64,000 bases of DNA. Source: Chryseobacterium camelliae. GTDB lineage: Bacteria; Bacteroidota; Bacteroidia; Flavobacteriales; Weeksellaceae. Position numbers and translations under genes: made by a program. Below, piece by piece: positions 1 to 8,792 of this stretch (the first letter of the stretch is position 1; every line of letters begins with the position of its first letter). The notes under the pieces were generated by a model. The model saw nothing but the letters and a program-made list of their open reading frames with translations. It searched no databases and was not told the origin of the DNA. The stretch covers positions 3,131,001-3,195,000 of the forward strand of contig NZ_CP115859.1 in NCBI RefSeq assembly GCF_027920545.1, written 5' to 3'.

Positions 1-2409
1 GATGATTTATTAAAACGTGTAAGAAATGGATCAAGTACCATTAAACAAGCAGTAGACGAAATTGCAGTACAAGCACAGAAAGTTGGTTTAAATACACAGC
101 AGATTGCACAGCTAAATGCCGATGTATTCAAGGGTGCTGGTGAAGATGCCGGAGGGCTTTTGAAAATAATGGAAGCTGTTAATCTTGCTAATGACAAAGA
201 CGCTCAAACACTTACTAAATCACAACAAGCCACAATTAAATTAGTAGAAGCTAATGTAGCACTGGAAGACGCAAAAACAAAAGCTTTAAAATCAGATTCA
301 GTTCAGGCTTTTTCAACCGCCATAGATATTCTAACTACGAATATTCAAACAGGATTTTATAAAGTAATTGAAAAACTGAGAGAAGGCGTTGAATGGTTTG
401 ATAATATCACCGGAGTATCAGAAGTATTCACCGGAGTTTGGAATGCAGGTATTGAATATTTAAAGGAAATATGGTCGAATGTAGAAACTATATCAAACGT
501 TTTTAAAGATTTAACAGATGCTTTAGGATTATCAAATAAAGGATCAGAATCTTTTTTGACAACAATACTTAAGACTTTAAATCCACTTAATATTCTAAAA
601 TATGGCTATCAGGGGTTAACTGCAGCTATAAAATTATTTACAGGTGTTATAGAGGCAAGTAGAGTTAATATAACAACATTCGCTCTGGTAGCTAAAAATT
701 TATTTGGACAAATTGTAGAAATTTCTGCTTTAATACAAACATTTAATTTTGATGCCGCTTTAGAAAAAATAAAAAACTTCTCAATATCCGGAGAACTTAA
801 AAAAGCTAGACAAGAAGCGGAAAGAATTGTTGCCTTAAATAAACAGGCTAAAAAAGACAACGAAGAGACCACAAAATCAGATACAAATATCAAAGGTAAT
901 GATAAACTTACCGGAGCATCTGCCGATGCTGCAGCTAAAGCTGAAAAAGAAAGACAGAAGCTTTTAGATAAACAACAAAAAGAACAAGATAGACTAAAAA
1001 ACCAGCGAGAGTCTGAATTAGATAAAGCAACAAAACAAGATTTAGCTAACGCTAAAGAAAGATCAAACATTGCAATTCAAGCAACACAGGCAGAATTAGC
1101 GGAATATATCGCCATGAATGCTGAGAAGCTTAAGTCTGATAAGAGGTTAACACAGGAAAGATTAAACGAAATCAAAAACTATATCGAGAATGTTAGAGAA
1201 AAAACTCAAATTGCCAATGAACAAGAAAAACAGCAGAAACTAATATCACTCGATGAACAAATAGCTGCTATTAAGGGTAACTCACAACAAGAACTTGATC
1301 AGAAAAAGAACTTAGTTGCTCAAAAAGAGGTTGTAGAGAAAGAGTATGCTACAAAGGAACTACTTATCAATAACGAAGCTAATGAAAAAAGGAAAGAACT
1401 TGACAAGGTATTTCTTGACCAAAAGAGGGAAATGCAGGACTTGTCAAGAGCATTGGAATTTGAAAGACAAATAGCTGAATTAGAAGCACGTGGAAATACT
1501 GAATCCGAGATACAAAAGGTCCAGCTAAATCAACAAACTGACCAGAAATTAACAAATTTCCTGGAAGAAAATGAACTAAAAAGACAACTCGATCAGGAGA
1601 ATTACGATATTAATGCTGAAATAGAAGCACAAAGACGTGAAATTGAGAATCAAATTGCTTTAGAGCAAGATGAGGTGAAAAAGCAGAATTTGCAAAATCA
1701 ACTTAATTCACTGGTAAATATTGAACAAGATGCTTCAAACAAAAGAAAGGCTATTGAAAAGGCTACACAGGATGCAAAACTTGACGCTTTTGCAAGTGCT
1801 TTTGGCTCTATTAAAACATTAGTAGGAGAAGGTACGGCATTAGGCAAAGCCGCAGCGATTGCTGAAACTACTATAAATACATATAAGGCCGCACAGGCCG
1901 CATATGCAGCTGGAGCTTCTTTAGGAGGCCCATTAGGAGCGGTAATGGGACCGATATTAGCTGGTCTTGCAGTTGCTTCAGGTTTAAAGAATGTTGCAAA
2001 GATTGCAGGTATAGATGCGAAACCAAAAGCAGCTAAAGGGATGATCGCCAAAGGACCTTCCCATGCTAATGGAGGAATAGACGCTATTACACCCAATGGC
2101 ATGGTGGAAATAGAAGGAGGAGAAGCTATTATCAATAAAAAAAGCACGGCAATGTTTTATGATGTGCTTTCTGAAATCAATCAATTAGGAGGAGGAGTTA
2201 GATTTGCATCAGGTGGTTACATTGGTAATATATCAAGTTTGCCAACTGTTCAAAATAACATCAAACAAACATTTGATGTTGGTTTAATGTCGGAGATGAT
2301 TAGTGTAGCAGTAATGGAAGGATCAATAATTGGAACGCAATTAGGTAGTCAACAAGGAATAGTGGGTCTTTCGGAAAATAGAGAAATTCAAAGAGGAGCA
2401 AATTTTTAG
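1..2409 (+). CDS. Phage tail tape-measure protein (C-terminal part, 5' end outside window)
   Basis: The frame is open from the first base, so the gene starts left of the window and about 800 residues are visible. The protein is rich in Ala, Gln, Glu and Lys. It has a hydrophobic patch around residues 140-260, a long coiled coil over roughly residues 280-600, and a Gly/Ala-rich hydrophobic stretch near 620-680, a layout typical of tape measures that set tail length and enter the host envelope. The segment FKGAGEDAGG near the visible start resembles tape measures of other Bacteroidota siphophages. It is followed after 3 bp by a small phage gene. Identification rests on composition and context, not a catalytic motif. 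Confidence 0.75.
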   Translation, partial: DDLLKRVRNGSSTIKQAVDEIAVQAQKVGLNTQQIAQLNADVFKGAGEDAGGLLKIMEAVNLANDKDAQTLTKSQQATIKLVEANVALEDAKTKALKSDSVQAFSTAIDILTTNIQTGFYKVIEKLREGVEWFDNITGVSEVFTGVWNAGIEYLKEIWSNVETISNVFKDLTDALGLSNKGSESFLTTILKTLNPLNILKYGYQGLTAAIKLFTGVIEASRVNITTFALVAKNLFGQIVEISALIQTFNFDAALEKIKNFSISGELKKARQEAERIVALNKQAKKDNEETTKSDTNIKGNDKLTGASADAAAKAEKERQKLLDKQQKEQDRLKNQRESELDKATKQDLANAKERSNIAIQATQAELAEYIAMNAEKLKSDKRLTQERLNEIKNYIENVREKTQIANEQEKQQKLISLDEQIAAIKGNSQQELDQKKNLVAQKEVVEKEYATKELLINNEANEKRKELDKVFLDQKREMQDLSRALEFERQIAELEARGNTESEIQKVQLNQQTDQKLTNFLEENELKRQLDQENYDINAEIEAQRREIENQIALEQDEVKKQNLQNQLNSLVNIEQDASNKRKAIEKATQDAKLDAFASAFGSIKTLVGEGTALGKAAAIAETTINTYKAAQAAYAAGASLGGPLGAVMGPILAGLAVASGLKNVAKIAGIDAKPKAAKGMIAKGPSHANGGIDAITPNGMVEIEGGEAIINKKSTAMFYDVLSEINQLGGGVRFASGGYIGNISSLPTVQNNIKQTFDVGLMSEMISVAVMEGSIIGTQLGSQQGIVGLSENREIQRGANF

Positions 2410-2412
2410 TTT

Positions 2413-2730
2413 ATGAAAGAGCAATTTAAGAGGTTTTGCGAAAGCCTAAAGAAGCAAGAGGATATCAATTTAATTCGTGACACGAAAGCAGTTGCAATAG
2501 GGGTAAAGAATTTTAAATTTCCAAATGAAAAAGATGAGAAATTAGCTTGGGAAAGATTGGAAACTCATTGTTCTTTTTGTAATTTTAACATATTAGAACC
2601 AATTGAAGAATTGAGAGTTACAGACACAAGAATTCCGGATCTTACAAACAGAACTTGCGGTGATTGTGGATGTGTTTTATCTTATAAATTAAGACAATCG
2701 GTAAAAAAATGTAGTAAATGGGAACAGTAA
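2413..2730 (+). CDS. Small phage protein with zinc-ribbon-like cysteines
   Basis: This 105-residue protein begins 3 bp after the tape measure, so the two are probably co-transcribed and coupled. It carries CSFC near residue 55 and CGDCGC near residue 87, a spacing that suggests a structural zinc ribbon. No enzyme motif is visible. Its place just after the tape measure suggests a tail-assembly or small accessory role, which is inference. Confidence 0.6.
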   Translation: MKEQFKRFCESLKKQEDINLIRDTKAVAIGVKNFKFPNEKDEKLAWERLETHCSFCNFNILEPIEELRVTDTRIPDLTNRTCGDCGCVLSYKLRQSVKKCSKWEQ

Positions 2731-2951
2731 GGGAAGTAGTTTTATCAAACAGAAGTATGTTCTACAAATTAAATAAATGCGGAATCAAGAATATTGAAAC
2801 CGCATTAGATTATCTTTCTATTTATGAGCAATATGAAAGCCATAAACACATTGAATCCTGTCAAGAGCGTAAAAAGGTAGTTGCTGCTTTTTGCAAAGTT
2901 ACAGTTAGAACTGTTGAAATTGCATTGCAGACTATGAAAAGGGTTATTTAA
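2718..2951 (+). CDS. Small phage protein, unknown function
   Basis: This 77-residue basic protein overlaps the end of the preceding gene by 13 bp, an arrangement that supports real coupled translation. It is predicted mostly helical and has no motif I recognise. It is the last plus-strand gene before the minus-strand moron block, whose first gene ends directly against its stop codon. Confidence 0.5.
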   Translation: MGTVREVVLSNRSMFYKLNKCGIKNIETALDYLSIYEQYESHKHIESCQERKKVVAAFCKVTVRTVEIALQTMKRVI

Positions 2952-3731
2952 TTACTCCCAAACAAAAGTATAATTTTCTATATTTCCATTTGTATACGTA
3001 TACTTTGAGGTTATGGGATAGCCAAATTCATCATATGTATATTGTGCATTGTACCCTGTTTCTACTCCAGTAGATGTATTTTTCTCGATTTTAGAGGTTA
3101 AATTGTGTTCGTTTTGATACGTGAAAGGGTCAAGGTATTGCTCCCAAGAAATTTTATCATCTTTTGTCCAAGTAGAAATTGCAACTTTAGTTCCTGATGA
3201 ATCATAAATGTCACTAATACTGCTTCCTAAATTGTTAGTGTATGTAATAGACCATTTTTTAGTCAAGCTGTTATTAGCATCATAATACTTAATTTCAGAA
3301 ATATTGTTTGAGGTCTTATTTGAATCATTCACATAAGTTGAAGACGTAGTCAATGTGTTTTGACCTGAGCTGTTCACATTGTAAATCTCTCTCTTTGTAA
3401 TATATTTGCCTGTATAAAAAAAGGATTGATACCCTTTTAAAACATTATTAGCATCAAATGAATTATATTTAATTGCATAATCTCCAGAATATTCTATTTT
3501 TAGAATTTGTTGTAGCGCAGTAGTACTTCCAATTAATAGATATTGATCATAGCCAGATAGTTTTCCGTCAGGTAAATAGTTGAATTTAAGATATACACTG
3601 CCGTTTTTCTTAACTATAGACAGTCTTTTGCTTTTAACTTCAGGGACATTTGAGATAGGATCATCATTATTTGAACTACAAGATGTAAACAAAATAAGAA
3701 AAGAGTTTGCAATAAGTAATATTTTTTTCAT
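2952..3731 (-). CDS. Secreted lipoprotein (moron)
   Basis: I start at the second in-frame ATG, which gives a clean type II signal peptide: MKKILLI, a hydrophobic core, then a lipobox ending TSC around residue 18. The mature part is rich in Tyr, Asn, Ser and Thr. It contains repeated short beta-strand units such as YDANNS and YTYDEFGYP, like the Bacteroidota lipoproteins with YD/RHS-like or DUF4595-like repeats. It lies on the opposite strand to the surrounding structural genes, and a degenerate palindrome (3777-3792) sits upstream. This suggests lysogenic conversion of the cell surface, which is inference. Confidence 0.65.
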   Translation of the reverse strand: MKKILLIANSFLILFTSCSSNNDDPISNVPEVKSKRLSIVKKNGSVYLKFNYLPDGKLSGYDQYLLIGSTTALQQILKIEYSGDYAIKYNSFDANNVLKGYQSFFYTGKYITKREIYNVNSSGQNTLTTSSTYVNDSNKTSNNISEIKYYDANNSLTKKWSITYTNNLGSSISDIYDSSGTKVAISTWTKDDKISWEQYLDPFTYQNEHNLTSKIEKNTSTGVETGYNAQYTYDEFGYPITSKYTYTNGNIENYTFVWE

Positions 3732-3776
3732 GATTATAATTTTCGACAAATTAAAGAAATATTTTTAATAATGGAA

Positions 3777-3792
3777 TTACGGGAAACCGGAA
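3777..3792. promoter_or_regulatory. Degenerate copy of a dispersed prophage palindrome
   Basis: TTACGGGAAACCGGAA is a near-palindrome matching the exact 16-bp palindrome found at 16320 and 33792. It lies 45 bp upstream of the lipoprotein gene that starts at 3731. The position suggests an operator or promoter-proximal regulatory site. Confidence 0.4.
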
Positions 3793-3799
3793 ATATTAT

Positions 3800-4108
3800 C
3801 TAACCAAAACTAATAACAAAGTACAAAATATCATTTCCGTATTTCCAATATTTAACAAACCTAATAGCAATTTGATTTTGCCATTCGAAAATATTTTCTT
3901 CCATTTTATATATTCTGCCAAAATCATCAAATAAGTAATTAGGTTTATTTACATGAAATCCGGAAAGTTCGTATCCATTACTTTCTAATTTTCCAATATA
4001 CTCAATATCATGATCTGATATTTTTTTATCTTTAATAAATTCATAAAAAAGCATCCTTGGATGGGGATGTGATGGTTTATTATACGCTAATATATTGGTA
4101 CATGCCAT
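3800..4108 (-). CDS. Hypothetical moron protein
   Basis: This 102-residue protein rich in Tyr, Phe and Trp has no recognisable domain and no signal peptide. It is the last gene of a compact minus-strand run (5252 to 3800) with short gaps or overlaps, so it is probably transcribed with its neighbours. Function unknown. Confidence 0.5.
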   Translation of the reverse strand: MACTNILAYNKPSHPHPRMLFYEFIKDKKISDHDIEYIGKLESNGYELSGFHVNKPNYLFDDFGRIYKMEENIFEWQNQIAIRFVKYWKYGNDILYFVISFG

Positions 4109-4117
4109 ATGTTAAAA

Positions 4118-4375
4118 TTATATCAAAAACTTCTCTAACGTCACTTTGAATTCAGACAAAAAGAAAGGATTATTTATTTTATAAGAATCACCATTTGGAT
4201 TAAAGAAATATATTGCTTCAAATTCTACAGATATTTGATAGTGATCTTTTTCAAATAAAAATTTTTCATCTGTCCTGGTGAAATTCCAATCTTCAAGTAA
4301 CTTATTGTTAAAAACAGTTTCAACTGCTGCTCTTATTTTAATTTGATACAAATTATTTAGTATAGTTGTCATCAT
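4118..4375 (-). CDS. Hypothetical moron protein
   Basis: This 85-residue soluble protein overlaps the upstream gene by 23 bp, consistent with an operon. Alternating hydrophobic residues (YQISVEFEAIYFFNP) suggest a small beta-rich fold. No family recognised. Confidence 0.5.
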   Translation of the reverse strand: MMTTILNNLYQIKIRAAVETVFNNKLLEDWNFTRTDEKFLFEKDHYQISVEFEAIYFFNPNGDSYKINNPFFLSEFKVTLEKFLI

Positions 4376-4568
4376 GTTCTATATTATTTAATGTTTTAAG
4401 TCTTGCATAAGTAATTCGACCAATTATTTTATAGTCAAATTCAATTTCATAATCATTTTTCAAAATTGCGGTATGTGCGACAGACTGAGGAATCCAACCA
4501 TTAATGTTTGCAGGAGCTTTAATTCCTACTTTTTCCCATTCCTCGTAAATTTTATCTTTCTTTGTCAT
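4353..4568 (-). CDS. Hypothetical moron protein
   Basis: This 71-residue protein starts MTKKDKIYEEWEKVG and overlaps the next gene by 23 bp. No domain recognised. The overlap and conserved direction with four neighbours support that it is real. Confidence 0.5.
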   Translation of the reverse strand: MTKKDKIYEEWEKVGIKAPANINGWIPQSVAHTAILKNDYEIEFDYKIIGRITYARLKTLNNIEHDDNYTK

Positions 4569-4584
4569 TTAGTATTTTTTTAAA

Positions 4585-4950
4585 TTAATTTGTATTTCTA
4601 TCTAAACGCTCTAACCTTTCTTTTAATAAAGTAAGTTTTTCCAATAACTCAGCGTTTTGTTTTTTCACTATTTTCAAATCTCTAATCAATTCTGCTCGTG
4701 TTGGTTGTTCAACTGGTTTCGGGTGTTCAATATCCATGCGTTCAATTAAAGAATATATTTCGCTTCCGGGAGGTATTGTTATTGAGTAGCCCTCTTCGTC
4801 TTCGTAAAAGTTAGATACATTTTTCTTATCGATTTCTAATTCAATATCATATCCAATAAAGTTACCTTCATCATCTCGATGCTGACTACTGCATTCATAA
4901 TAACAATGTTCGTTATCACTCGTTAAAAACAATGTTGATCTTGTGCTCAT
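4585..4950 (-). CDS. Hypothetical moron protein with C-terminal coiled coil
   Basis: This 121-residue protein has an acidic N-terminal half starting MSTRSTLFLTSDNEHCYYE and a Leu/Lys/Glu coiled coil over about residues 85-118, suggesting self-association or partner binding. Its start overlaps the stop of the upstream membrane-protein gene by 1 bp, so the two are probably translationally coupled and may work together at the membrane. Confidence 0.55.
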   Translation of the reverse strand: MSTRSTLFLTSDNEHCYYECSSQHRDDEGNFIGYDIELEIDKKNVSNFYEDEEGYSITIPPGSEIYSLIERMDIEHPKPVEQPTRAELIRDLKIVKKQNAELLEKLTLLKERLERLDRNTN

Positions 4951-5252
4951 TATCTTATTGCATTATTAATTTTTCTCTTCATAGCTTCTTCTTTCATCCT
5001 CAATTCCTGAAACCCGGATTTCTCCATTGGAAGTTCTCCTTTTTCTTTGCAGAACTTCAAATATTCATCATATAAATAATCGTCATTTATCTTTTTTTGA
5101 TGGGTTTCTATGTAGTGATTCTTTGGTTTTGGTGCAGACCTACTTACAGCCTGAATAAACTTTACAAAGAAAAAGATCCCGATTCCAAAAAAAAGTAACA
5201 TTAATATCATTTGTGATGCGAATTTAAAAATTCGTAAAAATCCGCAAACCAT
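4950..5252 (-). CDS. Small membrane protein (moron)
   Basis: This 100-residue protein has one strong transmembrane segment near residues 12-35 (MILMLLFFGIGIFFFVKF) followed by a basic, helical tail. It heads the minus-strand moron operon and diverges from the capsid protease gene. A role in superinfection exclusion or surface change is only a guess from position. Confidence 0.55.
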   Translation of the reverse strand: MVCGFLRIFKFASQMILMLLFFGIGIFFFVKFIQAVSRSAPKPKNHYIETHQKKINDDYLYDEYLKFCKEKGELPMEKSGFQELRMKEEAMKRKINNAIR

Positions 5253-5349
5253 TGAATATAAATGATTTTAATGCTCGTTTATACGAATGTGATTAAAGCA
5301 AATTTACAAAAATATAGTTGAATATTTGTATAAGGTAGAATGGATTTTA

Positions 5350-6513
5350 ATGAAGCACGAAATAAAAATTTATGGTGATATAGTTCCTTTTAAATGGATG
5401 AATGACGGGACCGAATATGATCTAAAAGATTTGAGAGATTCTTTAGATTCTATTGTTTTCCAACCTTCGGACGAATTAGTCGTTAACATTCATACCTACG
5501 GAGGTGATACTACTACGGCTTTTGCAATACGCAACCTTCTTAAAAGAACAAAATCAGAAAAAAATATTTCAATTAGAACTCGTGTTGACGGTTATTGTGC
5601 GTCATCAGGAGTAATTATTCTTTTAGCCGGAGATAAAGACAAAAGAACTGGAAGCAAATTTCTTAAGCCATTTGTGCATAATGCTTGGTCATGGATGGTT
5701 ACTGGCGATAAGAATGATGCGAAAAAAATATATGAAGAGCTTGAAATTGTCGATAACGAAATCGCTGAGTGTTACGCTGAAGATACCAGTATCACTAAAG
5801 AAGAGGCTTTGCAGTTTATGAGTGAAGATCGGGATCTTACTATTGATGAATGTTTACAATACGGATTCTATTCAGAGCTTGAAAATGTACAGACCGTACA
5901 AAATTCAATGATTTTCAATTCAATAATTTCCAGAAACAAAGAAAACAGACAAATAAAAATTCAAAACAATATGACTCAAGAAGACAATTCTATCCTGAAT
6001 AAGATTAAAGAACTATTCAACGGAAAGGGGCCTTCTAAAAATGCCATGCTTTACACCGATAAAAATGAAGAGGTTGTATTTGCTGAGCTTAATGAAGGAG
6101 AGAAGCCGAAAGTTGGCGATAAGGCAACTATTAACGGCAAAAATGCGAGTGGTACAGTGAATATGGCTGACGGATCTACTTATAAGTTCGAGAGCGGTAA
6201 AGTAACTGAGATTAAGGAAAAAGAAGGAGGAATTGATTCTGTGACTCTTAATTCTATCAATGAAAAGCTTGAGGGTTTAATCACTGAAAACAAGAGTTTG
6301 AGAAGCACAGTTGAAGCGCAAAACTCCACTATTGACGGCTTAAAAGAAAAGCTAAACAAAGTAACTGATCTTGAAGCAACTTTCAATAGTCTTAAAAGCA
6401 TTGTTGGTGAATACGGTGCGGGTGTTGAAAACGAACCGCAGGCTACTCCCAACAACGGTCAACCCGTGAAAACGAACAGATTCGAAAATTTCAAACTAAA
6501 AAACTCAAAGTAA
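5350..6513 (+). CDS. ClpP-like head maturation protease fused to a scaffold-like tail
   Basis: I start at the ATG giving MKHEIKIYGDIVP; the frame is also open upstream to a TTG at 5326. Residues 1-185 have a ClpP/SppA fold: the GGDTTTAFAIR region, a probable nucleophile Ser in YCASSGV and a probable His in FVHNAWS. Such S14-type proteases process heads in HK97-like phages. The remaining 200 residues are charged, with a coiled coil near 300-350 as in delta-domain scaffolds. The capsid gene follows with no gap. The protease-scaffold fusion is known in tailed phages; the exact catalytic triad is inferred. Confidence 0.75.
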   Translation: MKHEIKIYGDIVPFKWMNDGTEYDLKDLRDSLDSIVFQPSDELVVNIHTYGGDTTTAFAIRNLLKRTKSEKNISIRTRVDGYCASSGVIILLAGDKDKRTGSKFLKPFVHNAWSWMVTGDKNDAKKIYEELEIVDNEIAECYAEDTSITKEEALQFMSEDRDLTIDECLQYGFYSELENVQTVQNSMIFNSIISRNKENRQIKIQNNMTQEDNSILNKIKELFNGKGPSKNAMLYTDKNEEVVFAELNEGEKPKVGDKATINGKNASGTVNMADGSTYKFESGKVTEIKEKEGGIDSVTLNSINEKLEGLITENKSLRSTVEAQNSTIDGLKEKLNKVTDLEATFNSLKSIVGEYGAGVENEPQATPNNGQPVKTNRFENFKLKNSK

Positions 6514-7617
6514 ATGGCATTAGCATACGATTTTAAATATCAAGATTTAATTGATGCTTCATGTGATCTTGCACAAGCAAGAGAATTGAATATCAATAAT
6601 ATGATTTTCCAGGAGACTGTTGAAACTTCTGATTTTGCTCAGAAGCACTACATTCAAACCGGGATCGAGCATAACACTCCAATTATCGCATGGGAGCAAC
6701 CGAAAAACTGGGGGTTCTTAAAAAAGTCAAGTGACACAGGATGTTCATGGAACTCATGTACATTGTCTTCTGAACCTACTAAAAAACTTTGGTCTCCTCA
6801 TAACTATGACTGTTCATTAGAGTTCTGCTGGAATGACGCACAAATTACTAAAAACTTCAGAGCATTCTGGATGCTTAAATGTCAATCAGATCCTGAAACA
6901 GAATTTGACAGTGCGTTTTATCAATTCGTAGTAGACCAAACCATGAAAGCGGTAAACGATTCACAGTGGAGGATTACATATTTCGATTATAAGGATAACA
7001 CCAATACCGATTTTGCAGGTATTGATAATATCTTCTTGAAATTACTAGGGATTCTCACAGATCCTGTTTTAGCAGCTCAGCAAAGAGTAACGATTACTGA
7101 AAACGCAGGGGCGGATATTGCCGCACAAATGACTTTGCCAGCAGATGCAGGTTATAAGTATTTCAAACAGATGTATTCATTGATGCTGACTAATAGGCCG
7201 TTTATGATGACTAAGCCAGGGCTTAAGATCAGAGCGACTCAAGAACTAGCGTTGAATTATTTGAATTGGTTACAGGAGAATAAAGAGATTAACTGTTGTT
7301 TCTCGCCTACTGACGGTGTTACAGGGTCTAAGTATTCTTTAGAGAACCTTAATTACATGGGGATACCTATTCAGATCGAACATGAATGGACTGAGCTAAT
7401 TAAGTTTATTGCCGGGCCTACGGCAACAAAGTACGACAAACCTCATAGAGCATTGCTTACTTATGACACTGAGATTTCTGTAGGGACTTGCGATATGAAT
7501 GCCTTCAAACAAATGAAGAGAATCTACGACCCAGTAACAGAAAAGCTTCATATCAGAGTTAAGACTAACATTGATGTACAGGCAACGTTTGACAAAAATT
7601 TCATTCTAGCAATTTAA
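6514..7617 (+). CDS. Probable major capsid protein
   Basis: This 367-residue soluble protein begins at the base after the protease/scaffold stop, which is where the HK97-fold major capsid gene normally sits. It has mixed alpha/beta composition, no signal peptide, and an unusual number of Cys and Trp residues in the first 150 residues. I see no diagnostic motif, so the call is from position, length and the lack of enzyme motifs. Confidence 0.65.
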   Translation: MALAYDFKYQDLIDASCDLAQARELNINNMIFQETVETSDFAQKHYIQTGIEHNTPIIAWEQPKNWGFLKKSSDTGCSWNSCTLSSEPTKKLWSPHNYDCSLEFCWNDAQITKNFRAFWMLKCQSDPETEFDSAFYQFVVDQTMKAVNDSQWRITYFDYKDNTNTDFAGIDNIFLKLLGILTDPVLAAQQRVTITENAGADIAAQMTLPADAGYKYFKQMYSLMLTNRPFMMTKPGLKIRATQELALNYLNWLQENKEINCCFSPTDGVTGSKYSLENLNYMGIPIQIEHEWTELIKFIAGPTATKYDKPHRALLTYDTEISVGTCDMNAFKQMKRIYDPVTEKLHIRVKTNIDVQATFDKNFILAI

Positions 7618-7627
7618 AAAGGAGAAT

Positions 7628-8233
7628 ATGGCAAATTGTGCAAAAATTATAAACAATTCACTATTCAACTGTGATAATAAGGCCACAGGTGGATTAGAAC
7701 AAACAATAAAGCTGATTAACAGGGATGATATTTTAGCGAACTTAACGGAATTTACTATCCAAAGAGCTATGGCACCAGCGTGTCAACATTCTATTACGGC
7801 TTATGCGGGAGATCCTACAACTTTAAAGGCCGTAACCTTTGAAGGGATTCCCTCAAAACAGCTTCTTTCAGCTGCTTATAACCTAACAATTGGGGATTAT
7901 GCTGATTTATTCACCCATACTGTTAACTTATTCAGTCAAGGAATGACCATTGACACTGTGTGTAATCTGAAAGCGTTAGCGGTTGGGGCAGAAGTAGTGG
8001 CAATTGTTCATCAGAGAGATAAGGGGACCGATAATAAGGATGCATTTTGGGTGTACGGCTTTGATAACGGGTTAAAGATTGGTGAATTCACGTGGAATTC
8101 TAACGAAAATAACGGTAACTCTATTATTCCATTAGCTTCGAGAGAACCTAATCTAGAGAAGGACCCACCGTTAAGATTGCTATTAACGGATTATACAACC
8201 ACACTAGCATTCTTTAACTCCCTGGGAAACTAA
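7628..8233 (+). CDS. Phage virion protein, possibly tail tube or head decoration
   Basis: This 201-residue beta-rich protein follows the capsid gene by 10 bp, behind a purine-rich AAAAAGGAG that is one of the better ribosome-binding sites here. Size and composition fit a tail-tube or head-decoration protein, but no motif decides. Several Cys residues occur near the start (CAKIINNSLFNC). Confidence 0.45.
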   Translation: MANCAKIINNSLFNCDNKATGGLEQTIKLINRDDILANLTEFTIQRAMAPACQHSITAYAGDPTTLKAVTFEGIPSKQLLSAAYNLTIGDYADLFTHTVNLFSQGMTIDTVCNLKALAVGAEVVAIVHQRDKGTDNKDAFWVYGFDNGLKIGEFTWNSNENNGNSIIPLASREPNLEKDPPLRLLLTDYTTTLAFFNSLGN

Positions 8234-8291
8234 ATGGGGGTGGGGACACTCCCTTCTTCAATTACACTTTTGATTACCTATTAAGTTAGTC

Positions 8292-8792
8292 ATGGATAGA
8301 TTAGAATTAATAAACAAAGGAGCGGATGCGGTTAGGAACACACCGCTCCTTTTTAATGCTTACAAACAATTTCTTATTGAAGATTGGGGCGAATTACCGC
8401 AAGGTTGTTTTGGCTGTCAATTCAATAACCATTTCAGTCAATGGAAAAATCAAGTGTTAAATAATAACATTATTCCTATGGAAAAGAAAGCAGAAAATAA
8501 CAATAAGACATATGTTCTAAAAGATCGTGGAACATTAAAGTACCTGTACGGTGACGTATGGTCGAGCAATTCATCTGATGAAGACTGGATTCGATATTTG
8601 GAATTAAAACCGGAGGCTAAAGATCTTTTTTATGTACTACCTGTGTCGTTAGAAAAAACAACAGAGGATGTAATTATTGAGGATGATTATAAAAAAAAAG
8701 AGCTGAACGAAATGCCAATGACAGAAGATGTTGTGGTTGATGAAGTAGTTGAGGTTGAAAAACCTAAAAGAGGACGCAAAAAACAAGCCTAA
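8292..8792 (+). CDS. Phage protein with basic C-terminal tail, unknown
   Basis: This 166-residue protein has a globular N-terminal half, an acidic Glu/Asp/Val linker (residues 125-155) and a basic end KPKRGRKKQA that could bind DNA. Its stop codon overlaps the start of the portal-like gene by 1 bp, suggesting coupling. A head-completion role is possible but not shown. Confidence 0.45.
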   Translation: MDRLELINKGADAVRNTPLLFNAYKQFLIEDWGELPQGCFGCQFNNHFSQWKNQVLNNNIIPMEKKAENNNKTYVLKDRGTLKYLYGDVWSSNSSDEDWIRYLELKPEAKDLFYVLPVSLEKTTEDVIIEDDYKKKELNEMPMTEDVVVDEVVEVEKPKRGRKKQA

